The translations under genes and the position numbers were made by a program. From Lactifluus volemus (taxonomy: Eukaryota > Basidiomycota > Agaricomycetes > Russulales > Russulaceae), in NCBI GenBank assembly GCA_022376515.1, contig WTXI01000023.1, forward strand, positions 310,001 to 374,000: a DNA stretch of 64,000 nucleotides. Reading direction: 5' to 3'. The notes beneath the pieces were generated by a model. That model made no database searches, was not told where the DNA came from, and worked only from the letters and a program-made list of their open reading frames with translations. The stretch's first letter is position 1. Each line of letters starts with the position of its first letter. Positions 23,619 to 36,282 of the stretch are shown piece after piece.

Positions 23619-24018
23619 TGGGCACGATATTGAGCCGATTTTAGCATTTCACCTCACACATTGACTATGTAAAATAAGAAATATCAGCACAGGGCGGAAC
23701 ACCAGGCACTTATTACTTGGCACGCATTCCTCGACGAGTCCATGTGGCCGTAGTCCAACAAGCACTCACCGATTCAACATACGCAGATGGAACGAGGCCA
23801 CCCTGAATGTCCGAAACACCCATTGGCTTAACTTTCCACCAACTACGAAATGTCAGCGATACACCCGAGCAACACAAGGGATGAACGCACTCGTCATCTG
23901 TTTTCTCGACGAGTAAAAGTAGTTGATCCTCCTTGATTTCGATTTCATCTTCGGATTGGGGAACGTAGTCATATGATGCCTTGAGAACGGCGATGTATTC
24001 CTCCTGTTCGTCACTCAT
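23619..24018 (-). pseudogene. SLA1 5' fragment t3 (exons 1-2, intact SH3)
   Basis: Exons are 23891-24018 and 23770-23842. The reading frame, both intron 1 splice sites and the exon 2 donor (GTGAGT, phase 0) are intact. It begins MSDEQEEY, with one substitution. It lies about 840 bp upstream of gene 3 on the same strand. Its phase-0 donor matches the phase-0 start of gene 3 exon 3 (acceptor before 22649), so an in-frame SH3-DUF6535 splice is possible. It is listed as a fragment because no transcript evidence is available. Confidence 0.85.
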
Positions 24019-25713
24019 GAGCGCACAAGTTTGTTGTCAAGAATAGAGATAGAGTTGTTGGTATTGACGCTCACTCTCTCGCACCGAACCGGGCTGGAGC
24101 ACGGCGCTTATGTAATACGTTGCCGTACACGCGCAGCAGCGCTCAGGAACAGCGGTGACTCGGAGCGCCTCTTCAGCTATACGCTTTGCAGTCACACTAC
24201 CGGGCGAGGACATTTGAACTAACTATTGATTAATTACACCATCTTGTTATCCTCTGCCAAGATCACATGGTTCTTCTGGTGCAGTAATCTTCGATCTTGC
24301 CGTCTTTCGATGACCTTGCCTCTTTCTGTCTTGCATATATCATATACCCCTCACGTTTAAGGCGACCGAGATCTTGTCTCGGATCAAAGGGGAAAATGAC
24401 GAGGCTCTTCCAGATTACGGTACCTTGTGCGCTATGACCTTTACCTTTGTGACCTTGAACCTACGAGGTGAAAAGCGTGTCTGAATAAAACATACTCCGA
24501 CCACTCCTTCCTCCTAGTAGTATTTATGACAACTCGATCTGCCCTCCCCCCGTGTCACAGAGAGTATTTCTCAACTATAGTTGTCGACCGCGAACTCGAG
24601 CAATCTCCTGCTGGGTCATGTACCAACAAGGAATCCCCTTCTTCATGTAGCCCTGATGAGAGTACCACTTCATCATCCGACAACTTCAAGCTTTTACAAA
24701 AAGACAACGGAACTCCACGCGTCACATCCAAATCTCCTGCGGTGCATCCCTTTTCATAATTGCGCCATCGTGATTGACCTACTCCCGTTCTTCAGTCGAC
24801 AACGATGAAACCCTACAAGAACCATCTGAAAGACTTGCTGGAGAAAAACGCTCGAATTCGCAATGAGCATGAGTTTTACTGAAGAGAAAAGACAAGGGCT
24901 CCGAGTCTTCGCCAGTGCCAGTGAAACTTCTTGGATGCCTGGTCCGAGTGTCCTGGTGGCTGACTAAGCTCGGTATTATTATCCACGGCTGATACCCAGC
25001 TCGAGTATGGCATGACATCCAATGTTCCTTCCACCTCGTAGAAATTCCTTTCTAGAAACTACTCGTTCCTCTCTGCTTGTTTCTCGAACATGCACGAGTC
25101 ACTTGCCTATTTCTCGAAATGTGCCACCTTGCGACGCCAGTGGTAACCCCCGTTGGGCAGCGTCCCAAGTCTCCCGTCTTCTAATTGTTGTTCAAGTTGT
25201 GGCGCACTGACCCCTCGCCACAGACAATTACTCTTATCATGCACCATACGCCGCTGTCCGCGCGGGCGCCATCTATTAAAGAACAACAGATGGCACGATG
25301 TTATATCCAACTCGGAGGTGCAATGATACAAATTCTTTGGCCAGGGCAGCCACGACCGAACTACGTACAACACAAGCGCTGAGTGTTGCTCGAAACAAAA
25401 ACCCCTGGGCGCTGAGCGCTACATATACAACATCTCACTCACGTTAAATCGAAGTCATACGGCGAGCGGCGAATATCGTACAGTAAAACAAAACGTATAC
25501 AATTTCAGGATAGCGTGCCTGAGATACAAGCAATGAGTCGAAGGAAGAAATCCGAGTCAAGCGTGCTGGTATTGAACGCGGTACCGACTCCAGGGAACTG
25601 TGTGCACATCGACTTGGCAAGAGCAGTCAGAATCGGCGTTGACATGGATCTCAAAAGGCAAAGAACCCACCAGTATACATATCCAAGAGGAGCCTCACCG
25701 AGACTGCACGGCT
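24019..25713. repeat. Spacer, type I, between t3 and DUF6535 gene 4
   Basis: SLA1 upstream region (24019-24220, with an extra 20 bp near 24143 not seen elsewhere), the small plus-strand frame at 24526, then shared repeat DNA. About 60 bp normally present near 25450 (the aaggaggcacggaacg block) is missing. No other gene seen. Confidence 0.7.
24526..24882 (+). CDS. Possible small two-exon protein, function unknown
   Basis: Copy of the frame at 9501. Exon 1 is 24526-24741 (216 bp), the intron 54 bp, and exon 2 24796-24882, giving 100 aa. A one-base change of length near 24846 alters the exon 2 end relative to the other copies, which argues against strong selection on that frame. Confidence 0.28.
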
Positions 25714-28228
25714 CTATGCTGGACTGTCAATGCCGCCAGAGGAGGATACCGAATCAGGGGAAACTTGAAGGCGCGAAGCATCCGTCGCTAGGTCAGGGAC
25801 GGACATAGCCGACTCGCGAGATTGCTCTGTGATATCCAGGGGCGGTGGGAGAGATATAGACGTCGGAAATGTGGAGGGGAGAGGAAGAGGAGTGTCACTG
25901 GCAACTGTCGCCGAGAATGATGATGATGGAATGTCAGGGACAACTCCGAGACCTGCATTCGTTTGCGGATCGGGACTACGGCTAAGCGGTGGGGAAACGG
26001 ATGGGTGAGGGGTGGATATAGACACTGCCGGTGCGGGATGAGGTTCCAACTCTGAGTTGGAAGTGGGCGAGATGGTAGGGGCTTTGTCAGTAAGACGTTG
26101 CGTTATTATGTCAAGTGAAGTAGCAGCGGGGTCAAGATCGTCGGGGGGAGAGCGGTGGGAGGACTCGATGGTTGGGGGAGCATGAAGAACATCATGTAGA
26201 GATGATTCTCGGACAAAATGTACGCGGTTATCATCTTCGGTCGATGCGGGGAAGAATGACACAGCGGGCTCTGTGGAAAGGTTCAGAAAGGCGTCGGGAA
26301 GGTCAGAGGTGGCCGCGAGAGGATGATGACCCGGGATATTGCATAGTGGGTACGCAAATGGGTCGCGCAGAACGGGGTTAAGAGGAGATGTGGAAGTATC
26401 GAAGGTGGTCGGGGCAGCATCGGTGCCTTGATGTAAAGCGATATAATGATGCTTACTTGGTCTGAGAATAAATATTGGAATAATATCAGATCCACGGCGG
26501 GGTGGGGTCTGTGCTTCTCGAGTGATCTCGTTCCACAAATCACAGAAGTTGTGCTGCAGTCCAGGAAGAGTATCTTCAATGCTGAATTTGGAAATGGAAT
26601 GCAGGATGACCCCTGGCGACGGTAGGGAAAAATCCATATCGAGACCCGAGCGGAACAGTAGGCGAGTGATTTGGATAAAGTTGGCAAGTAAAACGCTGTC
26701 GCCATTTGCAAGGTAATTTCCAAAATCTTCTTCTGATACACCAAGTTGATCCTTGGCTAGTGCCTCCCAACGCTCATCGCGTTCCGACGTGTTTGCAATG
26801 ACGCCAGCAATTATGCCTTGAGAACATAAACCAGGAACTTGGCCATCACTAGTACTTGTCAGAGATTCCCAAATATCAATCGATCGCAACAGATCATCTC
26901 CGAAATAAAAAACGGTCCTGAGGGTGGACATAGTTGAAAGGGAGAGACGTGCTGCATCGACAGCCTTCGCGCAGATGATGACGCGCCTTTTCTTGTCTTC
27001 CTCCGACAAAACATTAGATGACAAGGTATGGTAACCGAAATTGAAAAACGCCTCTGCCAATTGCTTGTCAAACTTGGCGAACTCGGGTTCTAGGTGACGT
27101 TCTTGGGCTACTTTGGAGCTACAGAAGCCAGGGATGGCTTCGAAGAACTGTTCAAGTTCCTTATCTTCCTCCAGAGCGTGGATCGTCCATGTTAGGATAT
27201 TTTTGGTGATCGTCGTCGACAATTTCGAGCCAGATTCTTGGACAATCTTCGTTAGGCCCTCAAAGTGTAGATATCGTTTGAGGTGCGGCCACTGGTGATT
27301 AAGAAGAAAGTAACGAAATCGGCGGATTGTAGAAAAGGTGAAATTAAAGAAGAGCCACGCCGACGAAGAAAGTGGTGAATAATAAGGGCTATCGTGCCAG
27401 AAGATTGGCATCAATGTGATGCATCCATATACACCTCCAGCAAGCCCGACCCACCAAACAACTGCACTGAACACAGTATGGTTGATGTTGAACAGATAAA
27501 TAGCCAGTCCAGTGAAGAACAAGAACAACGACAAGTGTAGCAGAGCGGGCAGCGCTTCAACAGACCAAGGAAGGTGAAACCTTTCGACACCACTAGCAAA
27601 GAATGCACGGATAGATGCTCGCTTGTGTGGACTGTATAGTGGTGGTTGAGTGATCGTGAGGAATCGACGTGCCCATTGCTGTAACATCGTCGCCAGTAGC
27701 GCAGATGTCATACTGATCACCAAACTGAGGAACCAGAGAGAGTTGACCAAGACTGCTGATTTCGGAGGAGAGAAGTCGGGTGGTTGAACTGGAGTGGCAA
27801 GGATCGATGTACGAGATATGTTTGGGTCGGCGAGAAGTTGATAGATGTTTGCGAGATAGAACGCAGTGGTATCCTGTGGATTCGATTTTAGGTCTTGAAC
27901 GGAAACAGTGAGCAATGCAGCGAGTGCAGCCGAGAATAAACCGGTCTACGATATTTACGTCAGTCACTGGGGTCTAGTGTAGAGTCGATATAAGGACTCA
28001 CGAAGATAAGGATGCCGTCTGCATCCTTTTGCCAGCGATGGGTCATTTTTTCATCTTCTCCCTCTGTCATCTTAATATACATATGGAAGAGGGGCCCTGA
28101 GCTATCTGAGAAGATGGCCTGCCCCTGCGAGGATTGACCTTGCGCTGTGCGAGCCTGATGGCTGGCTGAAAGGGAGGATGAACATGATGATGATAACGTA
28201 GGCTAAGGTATAACATACTGATGTCCAT
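25714..28228 (-). CDS. DUF6535 membrane protein, gene 4
   Basis: Exons are 28219-28228, 28002-28165 and 25714-27945, giving 801 aa. It starts MDITS in place of the usual MDNTS. The membrane domain is intact. After membrane segment 4 it carries the FRYFLLNHQWPHLKRY variant shared with genes 1 and 5. Further on it has FRSGLDMDFSLPSPGV as in gene 2, so it looks like a mosaic. The tail ends GGIDSPA. No frame disruption seen. Confidence 0.86.
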
Positions 28229-28719
28229 TTTCTGTTCCAGGTAGACTCTCTCTGTTGGTGGCTTCCGGGGTAGCAGGTCGGGACGTCAGGAGGAACAGAA
28301 GGTAAATCGAGATGAGGCGACGAAAATACAAGTACAGTTACGTAAGGTCAAGTACCGCATGGCAGACGCGTGCCTTGGGACCATCGTAGTGTACGTAGCC
28401 GAATGATTAGATATGAACATGCTACATAAATGCAGATTCAAAATCAAAAAGACTTTGCATAACTGTGAAGATATGTCATCCTGTATCTGCTCTTTCCATT
28501 CCCCGACGACGGTATTCCCAGTAGTCGTGCGATATGAGACGTCTCCAATGGCACCCAATTGTGCGACACTGCCGGGATCGTGCTAGACCCACAAGAAAAA
28601 GCCGAAGGATCTAGGTGGTGTCACTCCTCGCAAAGGCTAAGCGCTGATTCTCGTAGCTTCTGCCTTATGTGGTGCAGGCCTCGCGCAGCAGGCCTCGCTC
28701 CCCAATGGTTGACAACATT
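28229..28719 (-). promoter_or_regulatory. 5' flank of DUF6535 gene 4, shortened
   Basis: The flank lacks about 200 bp present in units 2, 3, 6 and 9 (the block with gaaagggtgctaacac). Sequence passes directly from the ccccgacgac block at about 28500 to the cccagtagtcgtgcg block. No gene seen. Confidence 0.45.
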
Positions 28720-29090
28720 TGGGGCGCGATGTTGAACCGATTTCAGGATTTTACGTCACATATCGACTATGGAAATAAAAATATCGGCACAGGGCGGAAC
28801 GCCAGGCGCTTATAATTTGGCACACGTTCCTCGACGAGTCCATGTGGCCATAGTCCAACGAGCACTCACCGAATCAAGGTACCCAGATGGAACGAGGCCA
28901 CCCTAAACGTCAGAAACACCCATTACGAAATGTCAGCGATGCACCCGAGCCTATACAAGAGATGAACGTACTCGTCATCGGTTTTCTCGATGAGTGAAAG
29001 CAGCTGATCCTCCTTGATTTCGATTTCATCTTTCAAGATTGACTACGATGACTTGAGAACGGAAATGTATTCCTCGTGTTCATCATTCAT
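28720..29090 (-). pseudogene. SLA1 5' fragment t4, degenerate
   Basis: ATG at 29090 is followed by about 15 codons and then a stop, because sequence encoding DYVPQSED is lost. Part of exon 2 (the WWKVKPMG region) is also deleted. It shares the gattgactac variant with t5, indicating common descent of units 4 and 5. Confidence 0.75.
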
Positions 29091-29213
29091 GAGCACGCAC
29101 AAAGTTTATTGTCAAAAATCGAGATATGTCTCTCTCACTCTCGTGGCTGGTGCACAGCCTCTTACGTAATACGTTGCCGCCCGCAAACGGTCGCCATGAG
29201 CGCCTCTTTCGCG

Positions 29214-32110
29214 CTTCAAGCCCTACGAGAAATGACTTACAGTAAATTAATCGCAATTGATAAGAATTAGGTGAATTGATAATGGTTGATATAGATTACA
29301 TAGATTATTGAATTTGAATATCATTCAATCCTTTTCAATCTCTAGCTGAATTCCATTGAATAAGATCTAATGCAACCTGTTGGAATCTAATAAGATATCG
29401 CGTGCTGTTTTTCCAGTTTATTGAACACAAAAAAGTCTGCATCGAGTACTCACTGACCCATACATTGTCCGGTATTACTATTTGCAATTGTTTGTCGCAT
29501 CGACTTTGTGTTGCGCGCGCTGATTCGGACGCATACATTTCTTCCTCTTCCTTTCCTTCTCAAAGTGTCCCCTTAATCTTTTCTCTGCTTCTCCTATACT
29601 CTCCACAGATATTCGTGAGTCACTTCCTTCCTGCCTTCTTCACACCAGCATCATTTGGGTCTTTTTTTCGGGCTGCAACTCCGATCAAGCTTATAGGCTG
29701 CAACATGCAAACTCCGTGCTTTACTCCCATTGCCCCCCAATTGTGTTTCCCCTCTCCTCCTGCTCTTTTAGCATACCACTCCTCCTTACCACCACCACGA
29801 CATTGTTCACTGCCACTGATGTTGTCTCCTGCCTCCCCTCTGGCCCTCCCATCTGCTGCTGTCACGAAGAGGTCCTCACCAGAACAACCGGGGTTCACTG
29901 CAAGCTGAAGCAGTCGCCTTCATATGGGTGTCCCTCAAGGTATTTAGTGCACTGGGATAAAATAGCTTGTGCCAGGGCATCACACGGCGCAAGCCAAAGG
30001 TGGGTCCACTTTCTCTCTGCTGTCTCATTGATCACTTTTTTTTTTCAATGTTCACCCTCCCAGCCCAGCAAAAAGTTGTCAATGGATATTACGAGCCTGC
30101 AGTGGCACAGTATCTACTGAGCCGCCAACTTCGACAGCCTCCTCTCAACCTCAGCATCCGTGCCAACCCTCCATTCCCCCAGTCGCTCCCACCGCCTATT
30201 CCCCCCCGGTACCACCGGTTACTGTGACTCACGGTGCGAGAAAATTCCAGACACGATCAATCCAGAGCGTAGGGCGACGCGTAGAGTGGAACGAGAACAT
30301 CGAATAAGAGCCGCGGACACGTCGGATCGCTGTCGCAAATGGAGGAATGGTCCCCCGCCTCCACGTGGACATGCTCTCTCAACAAGTCATGAAAACGGTC
30401 TCGGTCACTCAGTCCGACTCCGCATCATTCGGAACGGCCGCGTCAGTACCAGCGGTAGTGGCGGCGGCGGAGGGCCTGTGCATTTCGGCCAGGAGAAAAG
30501 CTCCTTATCGCCACGTCTCCTCACCCTTTCTGCTGTTCAAGGTATTGTTGACGCGCTGCGTACACGCTCTTTGAGTTGAGATGCGATCCGGGGAATGAGC
30601 CGCAAGGGGCGCCAGACCCCCTCATCCGGGTTACCACATCTGTTCTGCTCTCTGCAGCCTCATGTTAGAGTCGCTCATAGGCGGTGAGTGATTTATTCCT
30701 TTTCCCCACTCAGCCATGACAAGCTCACTGCGTTTTTTTTTTTCTCTTTACGTAGTTATTTTAATTTTTTTCCATCTCGTTCTCGTGGCTATCATCGTCT
30801 TTGCCATCGATTCAATCAGGGGATCACGCTTATGCGTGGTTGGTATTCTGCCTCCCAAGCACGGTGCTTACTTGCACCTCGTGGTAGGATTTTTGATAAG
30901 GTTTGCCATGACTTGAATGAGTTCGGAAACCCGCTCCAATGAGCAACACTCCTCAACACGTCTGCCAGCCCACTTCTCGTGCCGACACGCTGCAAGTGCT
31001 ATGTTCTCTTTATCGGTTGGTCACTACGTCCGCCACGTTTTCTATCGAACAATTCACCATCACCCGTTTGCATGAGTGCGTCCCCTCCCCCGGATGGATA
31101 TAAATGCCTGACTGATGGGCTCTCTGAGTCTGCCAGTTTTCTTGACCAACACAAGTGTAATCCCCCTTTTCTAACCCCCATTCTCATCTGTTTTCATGGC
31201 TGATAATCAGAACGATGTGCTTTCTTGGACGTCTCAGGATTCCCGTCATAGCCAGTTATTTTAGCACGTGGGGCGTCGTCTACTCATTCCAAGTGCGTAT
31301 GAGCAGCATCGCACAGCTCCGATGGTACTCACACGACTTTCCCAGACCAAATCCAATGCGCAGGGCCAGAGCACCATCACTGCTTGGCATGCGATCCGCG
31401 CGAACAAAGAGGATTGGGTAGCCAAACTGGAATGGGCACCTGGTGGTGTTCTGGGTCACACTGTCATAGGCCTGTGCGTTTCAGTCTTTCCCTTCTTGCC
31501 TTACCCTTTATCTTGAGAGCGTTTAACAGCTTCCAATACAGATAGATCACCAAACCCAAACCCAAAAACAATGACGATGATGACCTCGCCATCGCTGCCG
31601 CCGCCCCGTGGAGAGTCCCACTGTGGTTCCATCCCACGTCTGCCCCCATCTCGCACAGCATCAAATCCAAGCACATGCCGTCGCGAGCTTGAGGTAGAGG
31701 ACTCGGAGCTCCCACGCCCACACCCAGAGCAGACGATGGGGACAAAGATGATGATGTGGAGGTGGTGGGTTGTTGACTGCAGTAGTTGGGTTTGCAGACA
31801 CGGTGAGCATCAAGGATGACTTGGATTGTTTGATGCGTGGTCGGACCGATTAGGATCGAGGTAGAAATGAGCTGTAACCGTAAATATAAAAAATAAATAA
31901 ATGGAGATTATTATAATTCAATTCGTTCTGATTCAATCGCATTTGATCCGATCCAATCTAATATTCAATTGGATTCGGAAAACTGAAATTGTCTTCGATT
32001 TTCAATTGAATCAAATCTCATATATGGCCCTTTTTTGAAAACAATTGAATCGTTGAATTTACTTAAATTTACTTCAATTTACTGTAAGTCATTTCTCGTT
32101 GGGCTTCAAG
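29214..32110. mobile_element. Non-autonomous TIR DNA transposon with exon-like cargo
   Basis: Terminal inverted repeats of about 37 bp: cttcaagccctacgagaaat.. at 29214 and its reverse complement ending ..ttgggcttcaag at 32110, with two mismatches. Subterminal DNA is AT-rich with many attcaatt-type repeats (29240-29400 and 31880-32070). It interrupts the SLA1 upstream region, where tgcgctttgcgccagccgg is continuous in other units. No clear target-site duplication, so the superfamily is not assigned. No transposase is visible. The interior has pyrimidine-tract/AG boundaries followed by open stretches, for example after 30063 (Pro/Thr-rich, then GARKFQTRSIQ) and about 31555-31690 (DDDDLAIAAAAPWRVP), which look like captured exon pieces of unrecognised genes. 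Confidence 0.7.
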
Positions 32111-33768
32111 TTTGTAGCCGGACCCTACACTTTTGAACTATTCGTCCGTTTATTCATCAATTACTCAATCTAGTTATTCTCTGCTCATGATGCTTCTGGT
32201 GCAGTGACCTTTGATCTTGCGGACCTTCGATCCCTCATGGACATGTCCACTTTCTGTCCGGCACATCAGATAGTACCCCCTCACGTTCCAGGCGATCGAG
32301 ATCTTGATACTCCGTGTCTCGGATAAAAGGGGAAGAGGCACCTCCAGATTACAGTACTTCGTGCGCAATGACCTTTACTTTTGTGACCTTGACTCAGATA
32401 TCACCTGCGGGGAGAAAATAAAACAAACTCCGACCACTCATTCCTCCCAGTAGCATTCATGACAACTCGATCTGCCCTCCTCCTCTACATCCCGTGTCAC
32501 AGAGAATGTTTCTAAAACAATCGATGTCGACCGCCGCCTCCAATTGAACGAACTCACGTCCGAAATCAGGCAATTTCCTGCTGCGCCATGTACTAACGAG
32601 GAATTCCCGTCTTCATGTGGCCCTGATGAGAGTACATCATCACCCGACAACTCCAAGCTTTTACGAACAAATAACGGAACTCCACGCCTCACATCCGAAT
32701 CTCCTGAAGTATGTCCCTTCTCGTAATTGCGCCAGCGTGATTGACCTATTCCCGTTCTTCAGTCTACAGCAAAGATAGACCTACAGGAACCACCACTTGA
32801 GAGTCCTGCTGAAACCAAGCTCAAAATCAAATGGGCAAGGTTCGTCCCAGAAAACGCAAGGAATCTTTGGAACTTCCTAACATGCCTGGTCGTCTTAGCC
32901 GCTGATTAACATATCCACGCCTAATACCCAGCGATATCGTAATCGAGTGTGGCATCACGTCTGGTGTTCCTTCCACCCCGTAGAAATGGACATTCCTTTT
33001 TGGAAACTAGTCGTTTCAACCTGTTTGTCTCTAGCTGGTTCTCATTTGTCCATTTCTCGAAATATGTTGCCTTGTGGTGCCCCCGTTGGGCAGCGTCCCA
33101 GGTTCCCTTCTAATCGAGTCGTCCTCGAGAACATATCCTACTCTTCGCACAAACTCTTCAACCGAACGATCCGCGTCTTGCCACTCGAATCTACTTTGAT
33201 ACGGCTTGATAGTTGATAACTCTTGACATGGACCATAACTGTCCGCGTCTCCCGGGAAGTTATCATGAACCATTATGCACCGCTGTCCGCGCGGGCACCA
33301 TCTATTAATGAACAACCGACGGCACGCTGTTGTATCCAACTTGGAGGTGCAGTTGGCCAGGGCAGCCACGACCGAACTACGTACAACACAAGCGCTGAGT
33401 TTTGCTCGAAACAAAAAACCCCTCGGCGCTGAGCGCTATATGTACAACATCTCGCTTACGTGAAATTGAAGACATAAAGGAGGCACGGAACGAAGGGTCA
33501 AGACCTGGCGGCGAATATCATACAGTAAAACAAAACGTATAGAAGAAGGCGGACTTTGCAGGATAGCGTGCCTGAGAAACTAGCAATGGGTCGAAGGAAG
33601 GAATCCGAGTGAAGCGTGCTGGTATTGAACGCGGTACCGACTCCAGAGAACAGTGTGCACATCGACTTGGTAAGAGCAGTCAGAATCGGTGTTGACATGT
33701 GATCTCAAAAGACAAAGAACCCACCAGTATACATGTCTAAGAGGAGCCCCACCAGAGACCTCACGGCT
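32111..33768. repeat. Spacer, type II, between t4 and DUF6535 gene 5
   Basis: Remainder of the SLA1 upstream region, then type II spacer. The small plus-strand frame survives only in part (32544-32726). A minus-strand open segment at 33031-33414 (NFPGDADSYGPCQEL, SRFEWQDADRS) is shared with the spacers at 14640 and 52200. No complete gene recognised. Confidence 0.65.
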
Positions 33769-36282
33769 CTATGCTGGACGGTCAATGCCGCCAGAGGAGG
33801 ATACCGAGTCGGGGGAAACTTGAAGACGCGAAGCATCCGCCGCTAGGTCAGGGACGGACATAGCCGACTCGCGAGATTGCTCTGTGATATCCAGGGGCGG
33901 TGGGAGAGATATAGACGTCGGAAACGTGGAGGGGAGAGAAAGAGGAGTGTCATTGGAAACTGTGCCGGAGAATGATGATGATGGAATGTCAGGGACAACT
34001 CCGAGACCTGCATTTGTTTGCGGATCGGGAATACTGCTAAGTGGCGGGGAAAAGGATGGGTGAGGTATGAATATAGACACTGCAGGTGCGGGATGAGGTT
34101 CCAACTCTGAGTTGGAAGTCGGCGAGATGGTAGGGTCTTTGTCAGTGAGACCTTGGGTTATTATGTCAAGTGAAGTATCAGCGGGGTCAACATTGTCGGG
34201 AAGAGAGCGGTGGGAGGACTGGATGGTTAGGGGAGCATGAAGAACATCATGTAGAGATGATTCTCCGACAGAATGTACGCGGTTATCAACTTCGGTCGAT
34301 GCGGGGAAGGATGACACGGCGAGCTCTGTGGAAAGGTTCAGAAAGGCGTTGGGAGAATCGGAGGTGGTCGCGATAGGACGATGACCCGGGATATTGCATA
34401 GTGGGTACGAAAATGGGTCGCGCAGAACAGGGTTAAGAGGAGATGTGGAAGCATCGAAGGCGGTCGGGGCAGCATCGGTGCCTTCATGTAAAGCGATATA
34501 ATGTTGCCGAATAGGGCTGAGAATAAAAACAGGAGTGTCATAAGATCCACGGTCGTGCGCTTCTCGAGTGATCTCGTTCCACAAATCACAGAAGTCGTGC
34601 TGCAGTCCAGGAAGAGTATTTTCAATGCCGAATTCGGAAATGGACTTCAGGATGATCCGTAGCGACTCTAGGGAAAGAACCGGATCTAGAATTTCATAAC
34701 TCTTGAGACACAAGCGGAAGAGTGGGCGAGTGATGTGGATAAAGTTGGCAAGTAAAACGCTGTCACCATTTGCAACGTAATTTCGAAAATCTTCTTCTGA
34801 TACACCAAGTTGATCCTTGGCTAGTGCCTCCCAACGCTCATCGCGTTCCGACGTGTTTGCAACGACGCCAGAAATTATGCCTTGAGAACATAAACCAGGA
34901 ACTTGGCCATCATTAGTACTTCTCAGAGATTGCCACATATCAACCGATCGCAACAGATCCACACCGGATCTGAAAACGATCTCGAGGGTGGACAAGGTTG
35001 TCTCGGAGAGTCGTGCTGCATCGACACCCTTCGCGCAGATGATGACCCGCCTTTTCTTGTCTTCCTCCAAGAACAAACTGGATGACAAGGTACGGTAAAT
35101 GAATCCGTAAAATGTGTCTGCCAATAGCTTGTCAAATTTGGTGAAAGCGAATGGTCCGTACCCAACGTCCGAGCTACAGTAGCCAGGGATGGCTTCGAAG
35201 AACTGTTCAAGATCCTTATCTTCTTCCAGAGCACGAAGCGTCCATGTTAGGATATGGTCGGTGATCTTCGCCGACAGTTTCGAGCCAGCTTCTTGGACGA
35301 TCTTCGTTAGGTCCTCAAAGAGTAGATATCCTTCGACGTGCGGCCACTGGTGATTAAGAAGAAAGTAATGAAATCGGCGAATTGCAGAAAAGGTGAAATT
35401 AAAGAAGAGCCATGCCGACGAAGAAAGTGGTGAATAATATGGGCTATCGTGCCAGAAAATTGGCATCAACGTGACGCATCCATATATACCTCCTGCAAGC
35501 CCAACCCACCAAACAACCACACTGAACACAGTATGGTTGATGTTGAACAGATAAATAGCCAGCCCGGTGAAGAACAGAAACAACGACAAGTGTAGCAGAG
35601 CGGGCAGCGCTTCAACGGACCAAGGGAGGTGAAACTTTTCGACACCATTAGCAAAAAATGCACGGATCGATGATCGTTTATGTGGGCTGTATAGTGGCGG
35701 TTGTATGATTGTGAGGTATCGACGTGCCCATTGCTGTAACATTGTCGCCAGTAGGGCAGATGTGAGACTGATGACCAAACTGAGGAACCAGAGTGAGTTG
35801 ACCAAGACTGCTGAATTAGGTGGAGAGAAGACGGGTAGTTGAGCTGGAGTTGCAAGGATCGATGCACGAGATATGTTTGGGTCGGCGAGAAGTTGATAGA
35901 TGTTTGCGAGATAGAACACAGTGGTATCCTGTGGATTCGATTTTAGGTCTTGAACGGAAACGGTGAGAAATGCAGCAAGTGCGGCAGAGAATAAGCCGGT
36001 CTACGATATTCACTTTAGCCACTGGGCTCTAGTGCAGTGTTGATATATGGGCTCACGAAGATAATGATGCCGTCTGCATCCTTTTGCCAGCGATTGGTCA
36101 TCTTTTCGTCTTCTCCTTCTGTCATATTAATGTACATGTGGAAGAGGGGCCCTGAGCTATCTGAAAGATGGCCTGCCCCTGCGAGGATTGACCTTGCTCT
36201 GTCCGAGCCTGAGGGCCGGCTGATAGGGAGGATGAACTTGATGATGATAAGTTAGGGTAACGTATAACATACTGATGTCCAT
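33769..36282 (-). CDS. DUF6535 gene 5, exon 2 frameshift
   Basis: Exons by homology are 36273-36282, 36057-36219 and 33769-36000. Exon 2 is 163 bp where intact paralogs have 164: one A is missing from the run at 36164-36166. The normal start therefore runs into a stop. An in-frame ATG at 36137 would give MYINMTEGEDEK.. and a 770 aa protein containing the complete DUF6535 region and tail, lacking only about 31 N-terminal residues. Exon 3 is intact. Either this start rescues the gene or it is an early pseudogene. The variable region groups with genes 1 and 4. Confidence 0.75.

Noticed and set aside
30216..30300. C2-domain-like fragment (GARKFQTRSIQ..VEWNENIE) in the TIR element
   Set aside because: Too short and ends in a stop; resemblance to C2 motifs is weak.
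29214..32110. Assignment of the TIR element to the hAT superfamily
   Set aside because: The AT-rich subterminal repeats are suggestive, but no 8 bp target-site duplication could be found and the termini are not typical.
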